A stretch of 43,738 bases of DNA from Syntrophaceae bacterium (GTDB taxonomy: Bacteria > Desulfobacterota > BSN033 > UBA1163), in contig JACAEV010000139.1 in NCBI GenBank assembly GCA_013388645.1, positions 1 through 43,738 on the forward strand. Reading direction: 5' to 3'. The notes beneath the pieces are model-generated. The model did not search any database, was not told where the DNA came from, and saw nothing but the letters and a program-made list of their open reading frames with translations. Below are positions 1 through 8,839 of this stretch, piece by piece (position 1 is the stretch's first letter; each line of letters starts with the position of its first letter). Both the position numbers and the translations under genes were made by a program.

Positions 1-158
1 ACAAAACACTCTCCTTGCCCTCGAAGCATAGATCCGCCAGCCTGTTCAAAAAATCTTCCCGGTCTTGACCGATGCGGAATATTTGTGTGCGTTCGATTCC
101 CCCGGCCCATGATGTGATGTAAGGCTCCAGGAGCATCGAGTCTGGGTTGTCTCGGCAT
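1..158 (-). pseudogene. REP-associated (Y1/IS200-like) transposase, N-terminal part, frameshifted and cut by window edge
   Basis: Read from an ATG at 158 on the minus strand, the sequence begins MPRQPRLDAPGALHHIMGRG, the usual N-terminus of REP-associated tyrosine transposases (a family of single-strand transposases that carry an HUH motif further in). After this the frame must shift by one base: a run of five C at 99-103 makes the next residues GIERTQIFRIGQDREDF readable only in the neighbouring frame. Either one extra base was inserted, which makes this a pseudogene, or the base is an error in the assembly. The gene runs off the window start, so the catalytic HUH and Tyr motifs cannot be checked. 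Confidence 0.75.
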
Positions 159-164
159 ACGGAA

Positions 165-193
165 ATCTTACTCTCATTTTCCCCAAACGTCAA
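165..193 (-). promoter_or_regulatory. Candidate promoter of the transposase
   Basis: On the minus strand TTGACG (188-193) is followed after 17 bases by TAAGAT (165-170), only 6 bases before the transposase ATG at 158. The -35 box overlaps the TGA that ends the tsaD fragment, so this promoter appears to come with the inserted element. Seen by motif only. Confidence 0.35.
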
Positions 194-333
194 GTTGTTT
201 TAGAACCAACGTCCCCTTTCTTCACCATTTGAGAAGAAACGACATTGGAGAGAATTTCCCTTCCATTTAAAAGGACCGCTGCTCCTGTATCATCGCAAGA
301 GGTCTCAATGGCCAATACTCGCATCATTTTCAT
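190..333 (-). pseudogene. tsaD: tsaD (gcp) N-terminal fragment, truncated at an element boundary
   Basis: From the ATG at 333 the reading frame gives [20 protein letters not shown] and then [12 protein letters not shown], which is the conserved N-terminus of TsaD, the ATP-dependent subunit that makes threonylcarbamoyl-adenosine in tRNA. Intact TsaD is about 340 residues; here the similarity stops at about residue 35 (position ~229). The next 12 residues ([12 protein letters not shown]) are unlike TsaD and end at a TGA at 190-192. The break coincides with sequence belonging to the adjoining transposase element. tsaD is normally essential, so an intact copy must exist elsewhere, or this is a duplicated or misassembled fragment. 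Confidence 0.75.
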
Positions 334-406
334 TGAGAAAAAGATACCTCAAAAAGCCGAAAAAAGAAGTGATGATTCATCGACCCCAACCCTTACTATT
401 TTTTAG

Positions 407-1054
407 TCATTCATTCTCCCAAGCATATTTCCCAATCAGTTTAACAAAACGGCACCCCCCCAAGTCCTCTTTCTTCACACCCTCTTCGGTTTTGGTCACA
501 CGAAACAAATCTTGAACCAATGCATCTCCGATAGGGATGACCAGCCTCCCCCCGATTGCCAACTGATCGATCAAGGGTTGAGGAATATTCGGAGACCCTG
601 CGGTGACGATAATCGCATCGAAAGGACTTTCCTCCATCCATCCGAAGGTCCCGTCAAAGATTTTGATTTCGACATTGAAATACCCCAGGTCGTAAAGTAA
701 TTTCCTGGCACGAATGGCCAAGGGTCGAATGCGTTCGATCGAAAAGACCTTCTCAGACAATTCCGCCAAAATGGCCGTCTGGTATCCTGAGCCCGTCCCG
801 ATCTCTAAGACCTTCTCCCTCCCCGTTAACCCTAACGCTTCGGTCATCAGTGCAACCATATACGGTTGAGAGATGGTCTGCTTCTCTCCGATGGGCAAGG
901 GGTGGTCGCTATAGGCTTGGCTTTGAAGGGCCTCTTCAACAAAGAGGTGGCGAGGAATTTTCTTCATTGCAGAAAGAAGTTTAGCATCTTTGATCCCTCG
1001 TGAAGCAATCTGCTCTTCCACCATCTTCACCCTAGCCTTTGAAAAATCAATCAT
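407..1054 (-). CDS. pcm: Protein-L-isoaspartate O-methyltransferase
   Basis: A 215-residue protein of normal length for Pcm, the SAM-dependent enzyme that methylates isoaspartyl residues in aged cytoplasmic proteins so that they can revert to aspartate. The N-terminal part carries the family pattern with [16 protein letters not shown] and [19 protein letters not shown] at residues ~35-70. The SAM-binding glycine motif [13 protein letters not shown] lies at ~84-96, and DAIIVTAG, the acidic motif of the same fold, further on. The C-terminal GGRLVIPIG is also typical. The ATG at 1054 is the only sensible start and has no strong Shine-Dalgarno sequence. It sits 95 bases downstream of mutS on the same strand. 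No terminator is seen after it. Confidence 0.93.
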   Translation of the reverse strand: MIDFSKARVKMVEEQIASRGIKDAKLLSAMKKIPRHLFVEEALQSQAYSDHPLPIGEKQTISQPYMVALMTEALGLTGREKVLEIGTGSGYQTAILAELSEKVFSIERIRPLAIRARKLLYDLGYFNVEIKIFDGTFGWMEESPFDAIIVTAGSPNIPQPLIDQLAIGGRLVIPIGDALVQDLFRVTKTEEGVKKEDLGGCRFVKLIGKYAWENE

Positions 1055-1149
1055 ATGAATCGATGCCTAAAATATTTAAAGTGAGCTAAAGTGACCAAAG
1101 TTTAAAAATCTGTTTTAAGCACTTCAGGTAATTTCATCCCTTTAGTCAC

Positions 1150-3750
1150 TCAGTCCTCTTTTTCAGCCTTTTTCTTCAGTTCATCCAAAATTCTCAACGC
1201 TTCAAGAGGGGTTAATCGCTCAGGTTCAATCTTTTTCAACTCGGAACGGATGGGATCGGCCATTGAAAAGAGGGAGGGCTGGAAGGGAAGATTGGGCCTT
1301 GAGGTGGGCATTTTCGTTGTGGCTATTTTCGGCAGGCCCATGGCATCCAGCTCTCCTTTCTCCAGATTCAAAAGGATCTCTTTTGCCCGGTCAATCACCT
1401 TTTGCGGAAGACCTGCCAGCCGTGCCACTTGAATCCCGTAACTTCGATTGGTCCCTCCCTCTACAATTTTTCTGAGAAAGATGATCTCCCCGGCCCACTC
1501 TTTCACAGCGACATTGTAATTTTTCACTCTCTCTTTCGTGAGTGCCAATTCGGTTAATTCATGATAGTGCGTCGCAAAAAGGGTCTTCGGCCTGATCGAG
1601 GCGTGGTCATGAAGATATTCTGCAACAGCCCAGGCAATGCTTAACCCGTCAAAGGTGCTGGTCCCTCTTCCGATCTCATCCAAAACGACCAGACTTCTTG
1701 AAGTCGCCTGGTTTAAAATCCGTGCCGTCTCCATCATCTCCACCATGAAGGTGCTTTGCCCCCTCATGATGTTGTCGAGGGCGCCAATACGTGTGAAGAT
1801 GCGATCCACCACCCCAATCGTTGCTTCGCCGGCAGGGACAAAACTTCCCATCTGTGCCATTAAAATGATCAAGGCCACTTGCCTCAGATAGGTGGATTTG
1901 CCTGCCATATTGGGCCCAGTGATAATCAGAATCTGATGCCCTTGGAGATCCAGGTGAGTATCATTGGGGACGAATCTTTCCGAAAGGCCCATCCTCTCCA
2001 GGACAGGATGCCTTCCATCGTGAATGATGATCTCGTGCCCTTCATCTACGACAGGCCGGACGTAATGATACCGATCGGCGATCTCCGCCATCGAACTTAG
2101 AACATCGATGATGGCAATGGCAGATGCGGTTCTTTGGAGTCTTGCCGTTTCTTCTGAAACCTTTTTCCGAATATCCTCGAAGAGTCGATATTCGAGCTGA
2201 CAGATCGCCTCTTCGGCCCCTAAGACTTTAGTTTCGAATTCCTTGAGCTCTGGAGTGATAAACCGTTCTGCATGAACTAAGGTCTGCTTTCTGATATAAT
2301 GCTCTGGAACGAGGTGAAGGTTGCTCTTGGTCACCTCAATATAATATCCGAAGACTTGGTTATACCGAACTTTCAAAGAGGAAATCCCTGTTTTTTTTCT
2401 TTCCTCCGCTTCCAATTGGAGAATCCATCCCTTTCCCTCCCGACCGATCGCTCTTAATGCATCCAACTCCTTGTCATAATTCGGCTTGATGATCCCTCCC
2501 TCTTTAACCGTCAGGGGGGGATTCTCCACGATAGAGGATTCCAGCAGTTGACAAAGATCCTCAAAATCCTCCATTTCTGTTATGCATGTAGTGAGCAGGG
2601 AGGAGTGAAAGGGTTGGAGATTTTGTTTAAGAATGGGTAGATGTTGAATTGAATTTTTTAATCCGATCAGATCCCGAGCATTTGCATGTCCTAAGAAAAT
2701 CCGCGATACCAATCTTTCAATATCTTGAATTCCCTTTAAAGATTCCCTTAGTTGTTTCCTTTCAATCTTTTTTTCCTTCAGCTCGGAGACCGCCTCCAAA
2801 CGGTTTTCGATCCCCTGGATATCCAGCAGAGGATAATGGAGCCATTGTTTTAATGTACGCCCTCCCATCAGGGTGACGGTTTCATCCAACACCCAGAAGA
2901 GGGAGCCCCTCTTTCCCTGCTCAAATAGGGAGTGGGTTAATTCTAAATTTCTTTTCGTCACCTCATCGATAACCATGAAATCCTGCACACGGTAAAAAGT
3001 AAGTGGACGGATATGGGAGATGGGCTTTTTTTGATTTTCTTCTGCGTAATGGAGGACCATCGCTACGGCATGACGGGCGAGAGGGAACTTCTCCAAGATG
3101 GCATTCTTTCCCACCCCCTGGTAAGGAGGAAGGGTGTCCGAGAAGGGGTCATCTAAATAAGTCATCAAACTATTTTCAAAGTTCTTTTTAAACCCCTCAA
3201 AGCAGGGATGCCCTTGAAATCTTTTAAGGAATAAAATTTCTTTGGGCTCGTTTCGGAGGGCTTCGCTCAAAAACGGTTCAAATCCAGAGATTTGACAGGC
3301 TTTTAATTCACCCGTCGAAATATCTAAAAAGGCGATACCGAAAACCTCTCCCTCTGCATACAACCCCATCAGGTAATTATTTTCTCCAGATCCCAATTGA
3401 ATGGTATCGATCACCAACCCTGGAGTAAAAACCCTGACCACTTCTCTTTTGACGATCCCTTTTGCAAGTTTTGGATCTTCGACCTGGTCACAAAGAGCAA
3501 CCTTATAACCTTTTTGTAAAAGCTTCAAGATATAGGTTTCCGCCGCAAAATAAGGAACCCCACACAGGGGGACACTATCCTTTTGATTTTTGTCCCTCGA
3601 GGTCAATGCAATGTCCAGTTCTCGAGAACCGATTCGTGCATCTTCAAAAAACATCTCGTAGAAGTCCCCCATCCTAAAAAAAAGAAGCGCATCCGGATAT
3701 TGGCTTTTAACCTGCAGATATTGCTTGATCATGGGAGTGAGAGGTTTCAT
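1150..3750 (-). CDS. mutS: DNA mismatch repair ATPase MutS
   Basis: An 866-residue MutS1, the protein that binds mismatches and small loops in DNA and recruits MutL. The mismatch-contact motif Phe-X-Glu is present as F30-Y31-E32 within RMGDFYEMFFEDA. The Walker A loop GPNMAGKST is near residue 611, followed by the Walker B and signature region (VVLDEIGRGTSTFDGLSIAW) and THYHEL. The C-terminus ends with the usual LTPLEALRILDELKKK segment. Length and domain order are those of full MutS1, not of MutS2 (no Smr domain). The ATG at 3750 gives the standard N-terminus MKPLTPMIKQYLQVK. It may be co-transcribed with pcm. Confidence 0.97.
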   Translation of the reverse strand: MKPLTPMIKQYLQVKSQYPDALLFFRMGDFYEMFFEDARIGSRELDIALTSRDKNQKDSVPLCGVPYFAAETYILKLLQKGYKVALCDQVEDPKLAKGIVKREVVRVFTPGLVIDTIQLGSGENNYLMGLYAEGEVFGIAFLDISTGELKACQISGFEPFLSEALRNEPKEILFLKRFQGHPCFEGFKKNFENSLMTYLDDPFSDTLPPYQGVGKNAILEKFPLARHAVAMVLHYAEENQKKPISHIRPLTFYRVQDFMVIDEVTKRNLELTHSLFEQGKRGSLFWVLDETVTLMGGRTLKQWLHYPLLDIQGIENRLEAVSELKEKKIERKQLRESLKGIQDIERLVSRIFLGHANARDLIGLKNSIQHLPILKQNLQPFHSSLLTTCITEMEDFEDLCQLLESSIVENPPLTVKEGGIIKPNYDKELDALRAIGREGKGWILQLEAEERKKTGISSLKVRYNQVFGYYIEVTKSNLHLVPEHYIRKQTLVHAERFITPELKEFETKVLGAEEAICQLEYRLFEDIRKKVSEETARLQRTASAIAIIDVLSSMAEIADRYHYVRPVVDEGHEIIIHDGRHPVLERMGLSERFVPNDTHLDLQGHQILIITGPNMAGKSTYLRQVALIILMAQMGSFVPAGEATIGVVDRIFTRIGALDNIMRGQSTFMVEMMETARILNQATSRSLVVLDEIGRGTSTFDGLSIAWAVAEYLHDHASIRPKTLFATHYHELTELALTKERVKNYNVAVKEWAGEIIFLRKIVEGGTNRSYGIQVARLAGLPQKVIDRAKEILLNLEKGELDAMGLPKIATTKMPTSRPNLPFQPSLFSMADPIRSELKKIEPERLTPLEALRILDELKKKAEKED

Positions 3751-4078
3751 CTTAAAAGTTGGGGAAAAAGGGTAAGGGTTAGAGGCCGGTTTGGTTTAGA
3801 GGCTAAGAGTAAGGGGTGTAAATCTTTAGACAAAAAACCTAACCCATTGACAAAACTGACATCCTCGCCTTTACCCAAAAACTAATGAATTCTTTTTTCA
3901 AATAATCTAACAGAATCTTTTGGGGTTGTAAAATGGAAGTTCTTTGAATGAAAAAATGTTAGGCGCAAGATGTCAGGGGTAAGGGGTAAAAAGCGAAGAA
4001 TTATGAGGTTAGAGCTAAGAATGATGGAATTTGAATTTATCCCTTACTCCTTACGACTTACGATTTACGATTTGCGTT
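3751..4078. other. Intergenic region between argC and mutS with low-complexity repeats
   Basis: This 328-base gap holds no convincing gene. It contains purine-rich degenerate repeats (several copies of words such as GGTTAGAG, AAGGGGT and, near 4045-4075, TTACGACTTACGATTTACGA) of the kind scattered between genes in these genomes. A possible mutS promoter is listed separately. Confidence 0.5.
3825..3853 (-). promoter_or_regulatory. Candidate promoter for mutS
   Basis: On the minus strand TTGTCA (3848-3853) and TCTAAA (3825-3830) are separated by 17 bases, 75 bases before the mutS start. The -10 box is a weak match, so this is tentative. Confidence 0.3.
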
Positions 4079-5119
4079 TTAGGGCGAGAGCGGTAGTCCA
4101 TCAAGGCCCAGGGTTTCGGGGTACCCCAACATGATATTCATGTTCTGAACGGCCTCCCCCGAAGCCCCCTTGACCAGATTGTCAATGGCCGTAATGATCA
4201 CAGCCCGGTCATCGGGTTCACTGACCATTACGCCGATATCGCAAAAATTAGACCCCCTTACATCCTTGGTGCTCGGAAGTTTTCCTTTTGGATAAACTCG
4301 AATAAAAGGCTCCTTCTGATAAGCCTCCTTGAAAATGTGGAGCAGCTCGTCCGTCTTCATTTTTTTTAAAAGTCGAACGTAAAGGGTAGATAAGATTCCG
4401 CGATCCATCGGGATGAGATGAGGAACGAAGGTCACCCTCACCTCCCTCTGAACCATCTGGCTCAGCTCCTGATCGATCTCTGGAGTGTGTCGATGTGCAA
4501 AGATTTTATAAGCCTTCACCCCCTCATTCACCTCGCAAAAAAGAGATTCTAAAACCACATCCCGACCGGCACCGCTGACACCGGATTTGGAATCGATGAC
4601 GATATTCTCAAGGGAGATCAGCCCCTGCTTCATCAAAGGGATGAAACCGATCAAGGCCCCGGTGGGATAACAACCTGGGTTTCCAACAATCTTTGCATGG
4701 CGAATCCTCTCTCGATGGAGCTCGGGAAGACCATAAACGGATTCCGGAAGCAAATCCGCACTCGTATGTTTTTGATACCATCTTTCATAGACACCCGCAT
4801 CTTTAAATCGAAAGTCTGCGCTGAGATCGACGACTTTTTTCCCTTGCCGATAAAATGATGGGACCATTTCCATCGCCGTCTTATGGGGAACGGCCGTAAA
4901 GATAAAATCTGCTTTTTTTGAAATTGGACCGATCGCGAGCTCTTCGCACTCCAAGGGAAGATGTTTCATCAGGGATGGGAAGACTTGGTCAATGGGAAGG
5001 CCAGCATATTTTTGCGAGGTCACTGCTGTGACCTCCACCTCAGGATGATGTAAGAGTATCCGGAGAAGTTCCACCCCTGTATATCCCGTTGCTCCAATGA
5101 TTCCCACTTTCGTCTTCAT
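4079..5119 (-). CDS. argC: N-acetyl-gamma-glutamyl-phosphate reductase
   Basis: A 346-residue ArgC, the cytoplasmic NADPH enzyme that reduces N-acetylglutamyl phosphate to the semialdehyde in arginine synthesis. The N-terminal Rossmann motif GATGYTG is at residues 9-15. The catalytic cysteine is C150 in the hallmark GNPGCYPTG. A second family motif with HRHTPEIDQEL follows, and GASGEAVQNMNIMLG is near the C-terminus. Length is normal for the type 1 enzyme. The ATG start at 5119 gives MKTKVGIIGATGYTG. No other arg genes are in the window; the gene lies alone 164 bases downstream of rpsI. Confidence 0.96.
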   Translation of the reverse strand: MKTKVGIIGATGYTGVELLRILLHHPEVEVTAVTSQKYAGLPIDQVFPSLMKHLPLECEELAIGPISKKADFIFTAVPHKTAMEMVPSFYRQGKKVVDLSADFRFKDAGVYERWYQKHTSADLLPESVYGLPELHRERIRHAKIVGNPGCYPTGALIGFIPLMKQGLISLENIVIDSKSGVSGAGRDVVLESLFCEVNEGVKAYKIFAHRHTPEIDQELSQMVQREVRVTFVPHLIPMDRGILSTLYVRLLKKMKTDELLHIFKEAYQKEPFIRVYPKGKLPSTKDVRGSNFCDIGVMVSEPDDRAVIITAIDNLVKGASGEAVQNMNIMLGYPETLGLDGLPLSP

Positions 5120-5146
5120 GGGTCACCTTTGTTCTAAAAAGATACT

Positions 5147-5226
5147 TAAATCCCCCTTAATCCCCCTTTTCCAAGGGGGAAATTTTATCCCCCCCTCTTT
5201 TGTAAAGAGGGGTTAGGGGAGATTTG
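5147..5226. repeat. Interspersed C-rich/G-rich palindromic repeat
   Basis: An ~80-base element starts AAATCCCCCTTAATCCCCC and ends GGGGTTAGGGGAGATTT, so its ends are imperfect inverted repeats. It contains two inner hairpins (CCCCCTTTTCCAAGGGGG and CCCTCTTTTGTAAAGAGGG). A related copy lies at 43576-43680 near the other end of the window. Confidence 0.7.
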
Positions 5227-5237
5227 AGAAGTAACAA

Positions 5238-5269
5238 ATAAAAAAGGGGAGGCCATTTGACCTCCCCTT
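5238..5269 (-). terminator. Intrinsic terminator after rpsI
   Basis: On the minus strand AAGGGGAGG and CCTCCCCTT form a 9-base perfect stem with an 8-base loop, followed directly by a T-rich run (TTTTTTATTTG). It lies 15 bases after the rpsI stop codon, so it very likely ends the rplM-rpsI transcript. Confidence 0.88.
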
Positions 5270-5283
5270 CTATGGCCCGCAAA

Positions 5284-5673
5284 TTATCTCTTCGAGTATT
5301 GCGGTCTTCTTCGAGCTCCTCTTCTGCCGTACTTTTTCCTTTCTTTGACCCTTGAATCTCTTGTCAGAAAACCGGCCTTTTTGAGAGCCTCTTTAAAATC
5401 GGGATTGTATTGAAGAAGGGCCTTCGCAATGGCATGGCGAACCGCAATCGACTGTCCTGAGACCCCTCCACCATGAACATTGATGGCCACGTCAAATTGA
5501 TTACGAGTCCCTGTAATATCAAAGGGCTGAAGGGCGACCATTTCACAGGTCTCTCTTCCAAAATACTCTTTGAGCGCCCTCTCATTAATCAAAAACTTCC
5601 CCTCTCCTGGTTCTAGCCAAACCCTTGCGATGGAGGTTTTTCTTTTGCCAGTTGCATAAATCGGTTCTGTCAC
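5284..5673 (-). CDS. rpsI: 30S ribosomal protein S9
   Basis: A 129-residue S9, a primary component of the small ribosomal subunit whose C-terminal tail reaches the P-site tRNA. It shows YATGKRKTSIARVWLEPGEG at the N-terminus, the central HGGGVSGQSIAVRHAIAKAL, and the basic tail KERKKYGRRGARRRPQYSKR with the invariant terminal Lys-Arg. It follows rplM on the same strand, the conserved L13-S9 order, and is followed by a strong terminator. Confidence 0.97.
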   Translation of the reverse strand: MTEPIYATGKRKTSIARVWLEPGEGKFLINERALKEYFGRETCEMVALQPFDITGTRNQFDVAINVHGGGVSGQSIAVRHAIAKALLQYNPDFKEALKKAGFLTRDSRVKERKKYGRRGARRRPQYSKR

Positions 5674-5792
5674 GTTCTCTCACTCCTTTTTAGCATAATT
5701 GACTCGAATGAAAACGAATTTAACGAATCATAAAGTATAAGATCCTCCATATTCGCTTGATTCATTCCATTTTGGCCTATTCGTAAACTTCA

Positions 5793-6218
5793 TCATTCAA
5801 TGGAAATAGGTTTTTGGGCCTCATGAGGGTGATTTGGACCTGCATAGACCTTGAGCTTTCTAAGCATCTGCCGACCCAGGCTGTTCTTGGGAAGCATTCC
5901 CCTCACTGCCATCCGGATCATCTCGGTGGGCTTCTCAGCTAAAAGCTTTTCCGCACTCGTCTCTTTAATGCCACCTGGATAGCCCGTATGATGATAATAA
6001 ACCTTATCTTTCATCTTCTTGCCGGTCAAGGTCAATTTCCCGGCATTGATCACGATGACAAAATCTCCGGTATCCACGTGGGGTGTATAAAGGGGTTTGT
6101 TTTTTCCCTTTAATATCTTTGCCAATTCCGTAGCCAGTCTCCCTAACACCTTCCCCTCAGCATTGATGAGGTACCATTTGTGTTCTAACCCTTCCTTTTT
6201 GGCTTGATAGGTCTTCAT
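5793..6218 (-). CDS. rplM: 50S ribosomal protein L13
   Basis: L13, an early-assembly protein of the large ribosomal subunit. The frame is open from 6254, but the family N-terminus [10 protein letters not shown] begins at the ATG at 6218, giving 141 residues, the usual length. Family motifs include [27 protein letters not shown], and [21 protein letters not shown]. It precedes rpsI by 119 bases. A promoter-like pair just upstream (6240-6268) would start transcription between the open-frame start and 6218, which also favours the shorter protein. Confidence 0.95.
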   Translation of the reverse strand: MKTYQAKKEGLEHKWYLINAEGKVLGRLATELAKILKGKNKPLYTPHVDTGDFVIVINAGKLTLTGKKMKDKVYYHHTGYPGGIKETSAEKLLAEKPTEMIRMAVRGMLPKNSLGRQMLRKLKVYAGPNHPHEAQKPISIE

Positions 6219-6239
6219 CTTATTCCATCCAGGCATTAA

Positions 6240-6268
6240 ATTTAATATATTCACTTGAGCGTTGTCAA
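6240..6268 (-). promoter_or_regulatory. Candidate promoter for rplM-rpsI
   Basis: On the minus strand a perfect TTGACA (6263-6268) is followed after 17 bases by TTAAAT (6240-6245). The predicted start of RNA would be about 15 bases before the rplM ATG at 6218. Confidence 0.5.
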
Positions 6269-6284
6269 TTCACCCACCCCTCTG

Positions 6285-7196
6285 TTACTTTTTCCTTTTT
6301 AAGGTAACATGGCGATGCCATAAGAGCACAATGGGACTTGCAATATAAACAGTGGAATAGGTTCCTGAGATCAATCCCACAATCATGGCACTGGTAAAAT
6401 CGTGAATGACCGGACCTCCAAAAAAGAAAAGGATCAAGACGACCATCATGACGGTCCCTGAAGTTAAAATCGTTCTACCAAGGGTCTCATTGATACTGAC
6501 ATTAAAAATCGTCTCAAGATCCTCTTTTCTCATCTTCTTAATATTTTCTCTGACTCGATCAAAAATAACAATGGTATCATTGATTGAAAATCCGATGATC
6601 GTCAGGATGACGGCCAAGAGAGGTAATGAGAATTCCAAATCGAAGATCGATATGGCGCCAAACGTAACAATAATGTCATGAACTAATGCGACAATTCCCC
6701 CCAGTCCATAGGAGACCTGGCGAAACCGAATGGCCACATAAATCAATATGGCGATGAAGGATAGCACCGTCGCCCATATGGCTTTCCGCTTTAAATCCTT
6801 TCCTACTTTTGGGCCGACCACCTCTGCCCTCCGAACCTCCAAGGTCTGCCCCTTAAATCGATCCTGGAGAGAGGTTTGAATCGTCTTGGACATCGCCTCT
6901 AAATCTTCGGAGCTTTTTTCGATGCGGATCAAAAATTCATTTTCCCCTCCAAACTTCTGGACGACGGCATCTTTTGATCCAAGCGCCTCCATGGCATTTC
7001 TGACCTCAGAAATATCCATGGTCTTTGAAAATTTGATTTGAAGGAGTATCCCTCCGGCAAAATCCACGCCATACCTCAATCCCCCGTGGAAAATGATGGA
7101 ACCGAGACTGAGAAGGATCACGATAGCGGAAACCCAAATAGTAAATTTCTTTTTGCCAATAAAATTGAAATGGGTACCCGGACGAATCAGTTCCAT
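6285..7196 (-). CDS. secF: Protein translocase subunit SecF
   Basis: A 303-residue SecF, the inner-membrane RND-type partner of SecD that uses the proton motive force to help pull exported proteins through SecYEG. It has one N-terminal membrane helix (~18-36), a periplasmic domain with YGVDFAGGILLQIKF, and five C-terminal helices. The SecF motif VALVHDIIVTFGAISIF and the conserved ILTIIGFSINDTIVIFDRVR are present. It begins 22 bases after secD ends, so the two are one transcription unit. Confidence 0.96.
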   Translation of the reverse strand: MELIRPGTHFNFIGKKKFTIWVSAIVILLSLGSIIFHGGLRYGVDFAGGILLQIKFSKTMDISEVRNAMEALGSKDAVVQKFGGENEFLIRIEKSSEDLEAMSKTIQTSLQDRFKGQTLEVRRAEVVGPKVGKDLKRKAIWATVLSFIAILIYVAIRFRQVSYGLGGIVALVHDIIVTFGAISIFDLEFSLPLLAVILTIIGFSINDTIVIFDRVRENIKKMRKEDLETIFNVSINETLGRTILTSGTVMMVVLILFFFGGPVIHDFTSAMIVGLISGTYSTVYIASPIVLLWHRHVTLKRKK

Positions 7197-7218
7197 AAAA
7201 AGGACGCCCTCAACTGAA

Positions 7219-8817
7219 TTAAATACTTAGCTTTTTAACTTTAACTTTCAATGTGAGATAATCAAAAATCCATCTCGTCACAAAAACCGCAGTAAAAATA
7301 TTGGCTACGATCCCCCAGAACACTGTGACCGCAAAGCCCCTGACCGGGCCTGTTCCAAATTGATATAAAAAGAGTGCCGCAATGAGCGTGGTGACATTCG
7401 AATCGATGATCGTAGTGAAAGCCCGATGATACCCTTGATCAATCGCTGCTCGGGGGGTCTTCCCCCATCTCAACTCTTCTTTAATCCGTTCGTGAATCAA
7501 GATATTCGCATCGACAGCCATTCCAATCGAAAGAACCAGCCCTGCGATACCGGGTAAAGTGAGCGTGGCTCGAAGAAGTGCGAGGGCGGCAAAAACGAAA
7601 ATCGTATTTAAAATAAGAGCGACGTCGGCAATGCCCCCTGCAACACGGTAATAAAAAATCATAAATAAAACCACCAATCCTGCACTGATCAACACAGAGA
7701 TGATTCCCGTTCGAATGGAATCCTGCCCTAAAGAAGGTCCGACCGTCCTTTCCTCAATGATCTTCACGGGTGCCGGTAAGGCCCCAGCCCTCAGGACGAT
7801 CGCTAACTCATTGGCCTCATCCGTGGTGAAACGGCCGGTGATCTGTGCCCTCCCTCCGGGAATCCTCTCTTGAATGACCGGAGCGGAATAAACCGTATCG
7901 TCTAAAATGATAGCCAACCTCTTCTTCACATTGGCACCGGTGATTTGCTCAAATAACTTTGCCCCGATATCATCGAATTCCAAAGCGATATAGGGTTCAT
8001 GAAATTGGGATTCGAGTGCCACTCGGGCATCCTTTAATACCTCACCGGTCATCAAGGTCTTTTCTTTTAAAAGATAAGGAACCTTTCTGACCCCTCCCGT
8101 CTTCGGGTCCACCACCCGTTGATAAAGAATGACATCTCCTTCTGGAATATTGCCTTTTAAGGCCGTCTCCAAGTCCCCTTCTTCATCTACCAGTTTAAAT
8201 TCTAAGAGGGCGGTTCGGCCGATCAAACTTTTTGCTCTCTGTGGGTCTTTGATTCCTGGAAGTTGAATCAGGATACGATCGGTCCCCTGAAGCGTGATTT
8301 CAGGCTCAGAGACTCCAAATTGATCAATTCGATTTCGGATGGTCTCCAACGCTTGATCAATGGCACTCTTCTTAATTTGATCCGCTTGCTTGCTGTCGAG
8401 AACGAGCACCATTTTCCATATCCCTCCGCTGGACTCCGAGGAGGAGAGTTCCTGCATGATGCTGTAGCGTTCTCTTAAAAGCCTCTCCCACTTCTCTTTT
8501 TCCCCGGAGACCTCCAGTATAATCTGATCCCTCTTCTCCCGCTCGACCTTCCCGGCAGGAATGCCTCTATCTTTCAAATCATCTTTCAGATTATTTTTTA
8601 TCCTCTCTACATAGCTCTCAACAGCTTTATCCGCTTCTGCTTCAAGAACGAGATGCATTCCTCCCTGCAAATCAAGACCCAAATGGATTTTTTCCGTAGG
8701 TATAATTTTAGTATACCAAGATGGAAGCAGGGGAATCACCGTCGGGAGAATGAGGAGAATGGCAAAAAGGGTAATGGCCGCATAGAGAATCAATCTCCAC
8801 TTTAAACTTTTTAACAT
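7219..8817 (-). CDS. secD: Protein translocase subunit SecD
   Basis: A 532-residue SecD, the larger SecDF subunit. The N-terminal membrane helix (~9-30) is followed by the hallmark LGLDLQGGMHLVLE, then the large periplasmic P1 domain (IRNRIDQFGVSEPEI, RILIQLPGI) and the second domain ending GGRAQITGRFTTDEANELA. Five C-terminal helices contain GIAGLVLSIGMAVDANILIHERIKEEL and the DSNVTTLIAALFLY region. Length is normal for bacteria with separate SecD and SecF. yajC, often next upstream, is not found; a hairpin lies in the leader instead. A Shine-Dalgarno-like AGAGGG precedes the ATG. Confidence 0.97.
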   Translation of the reverse strand: MLKSLKWRLILYAAITLFAILLILPTVIPLLPSWYTKIIPTEKIHLGLDLQGGMHLVLEAEADKAVESYVERIKNNLKDDLKDRGIPAGKVEREKRDQIILEVSGEKEKWERLLRERYSIMQELSSSESSGGIWKMVLVLDSKQADQIKKSAIDQALETIRNRIDQFGVSEPEITLQGTDRILIQLPGIKDPQRAKSLIGRTALLEFKLVDEEGDLETALKGNIPEGDVILYQRVVDPKTGGVRKVPYLLKEKTLMTGEVLKDARVALESQFHEPYIALEFDDIGAKLFEQITGANVKKRLAIILDDTVYSAPVIQERIPGGRAQITGRFTTDEANELAIVLRAGALPAPVKIIEERTVGPSLGQDSIRTGIISVLISAGLVVLFMIFYYRVAGGIADVALILNTIFVFAALALLRATLTLPGIAGLVLSIGMAVDANILIHERIKEELRWGKTPRAAIDQGYHRAFTTIIDSNVTTLIAALFLYQFGTGPVRGFAVTVFWGIVANIFTAVFVTRWIFDYLTLKVKVKKLSI

Positions 8818-8839
8818 GCAAGGTCCCTCTTTGTAAGCC

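Noticed and set aside
6219-6254. Upstream start of rplM
   Set aside because: The extra 12 residues are not part of L13, and the promoter-like pair places the RNA start downstream of that codon.
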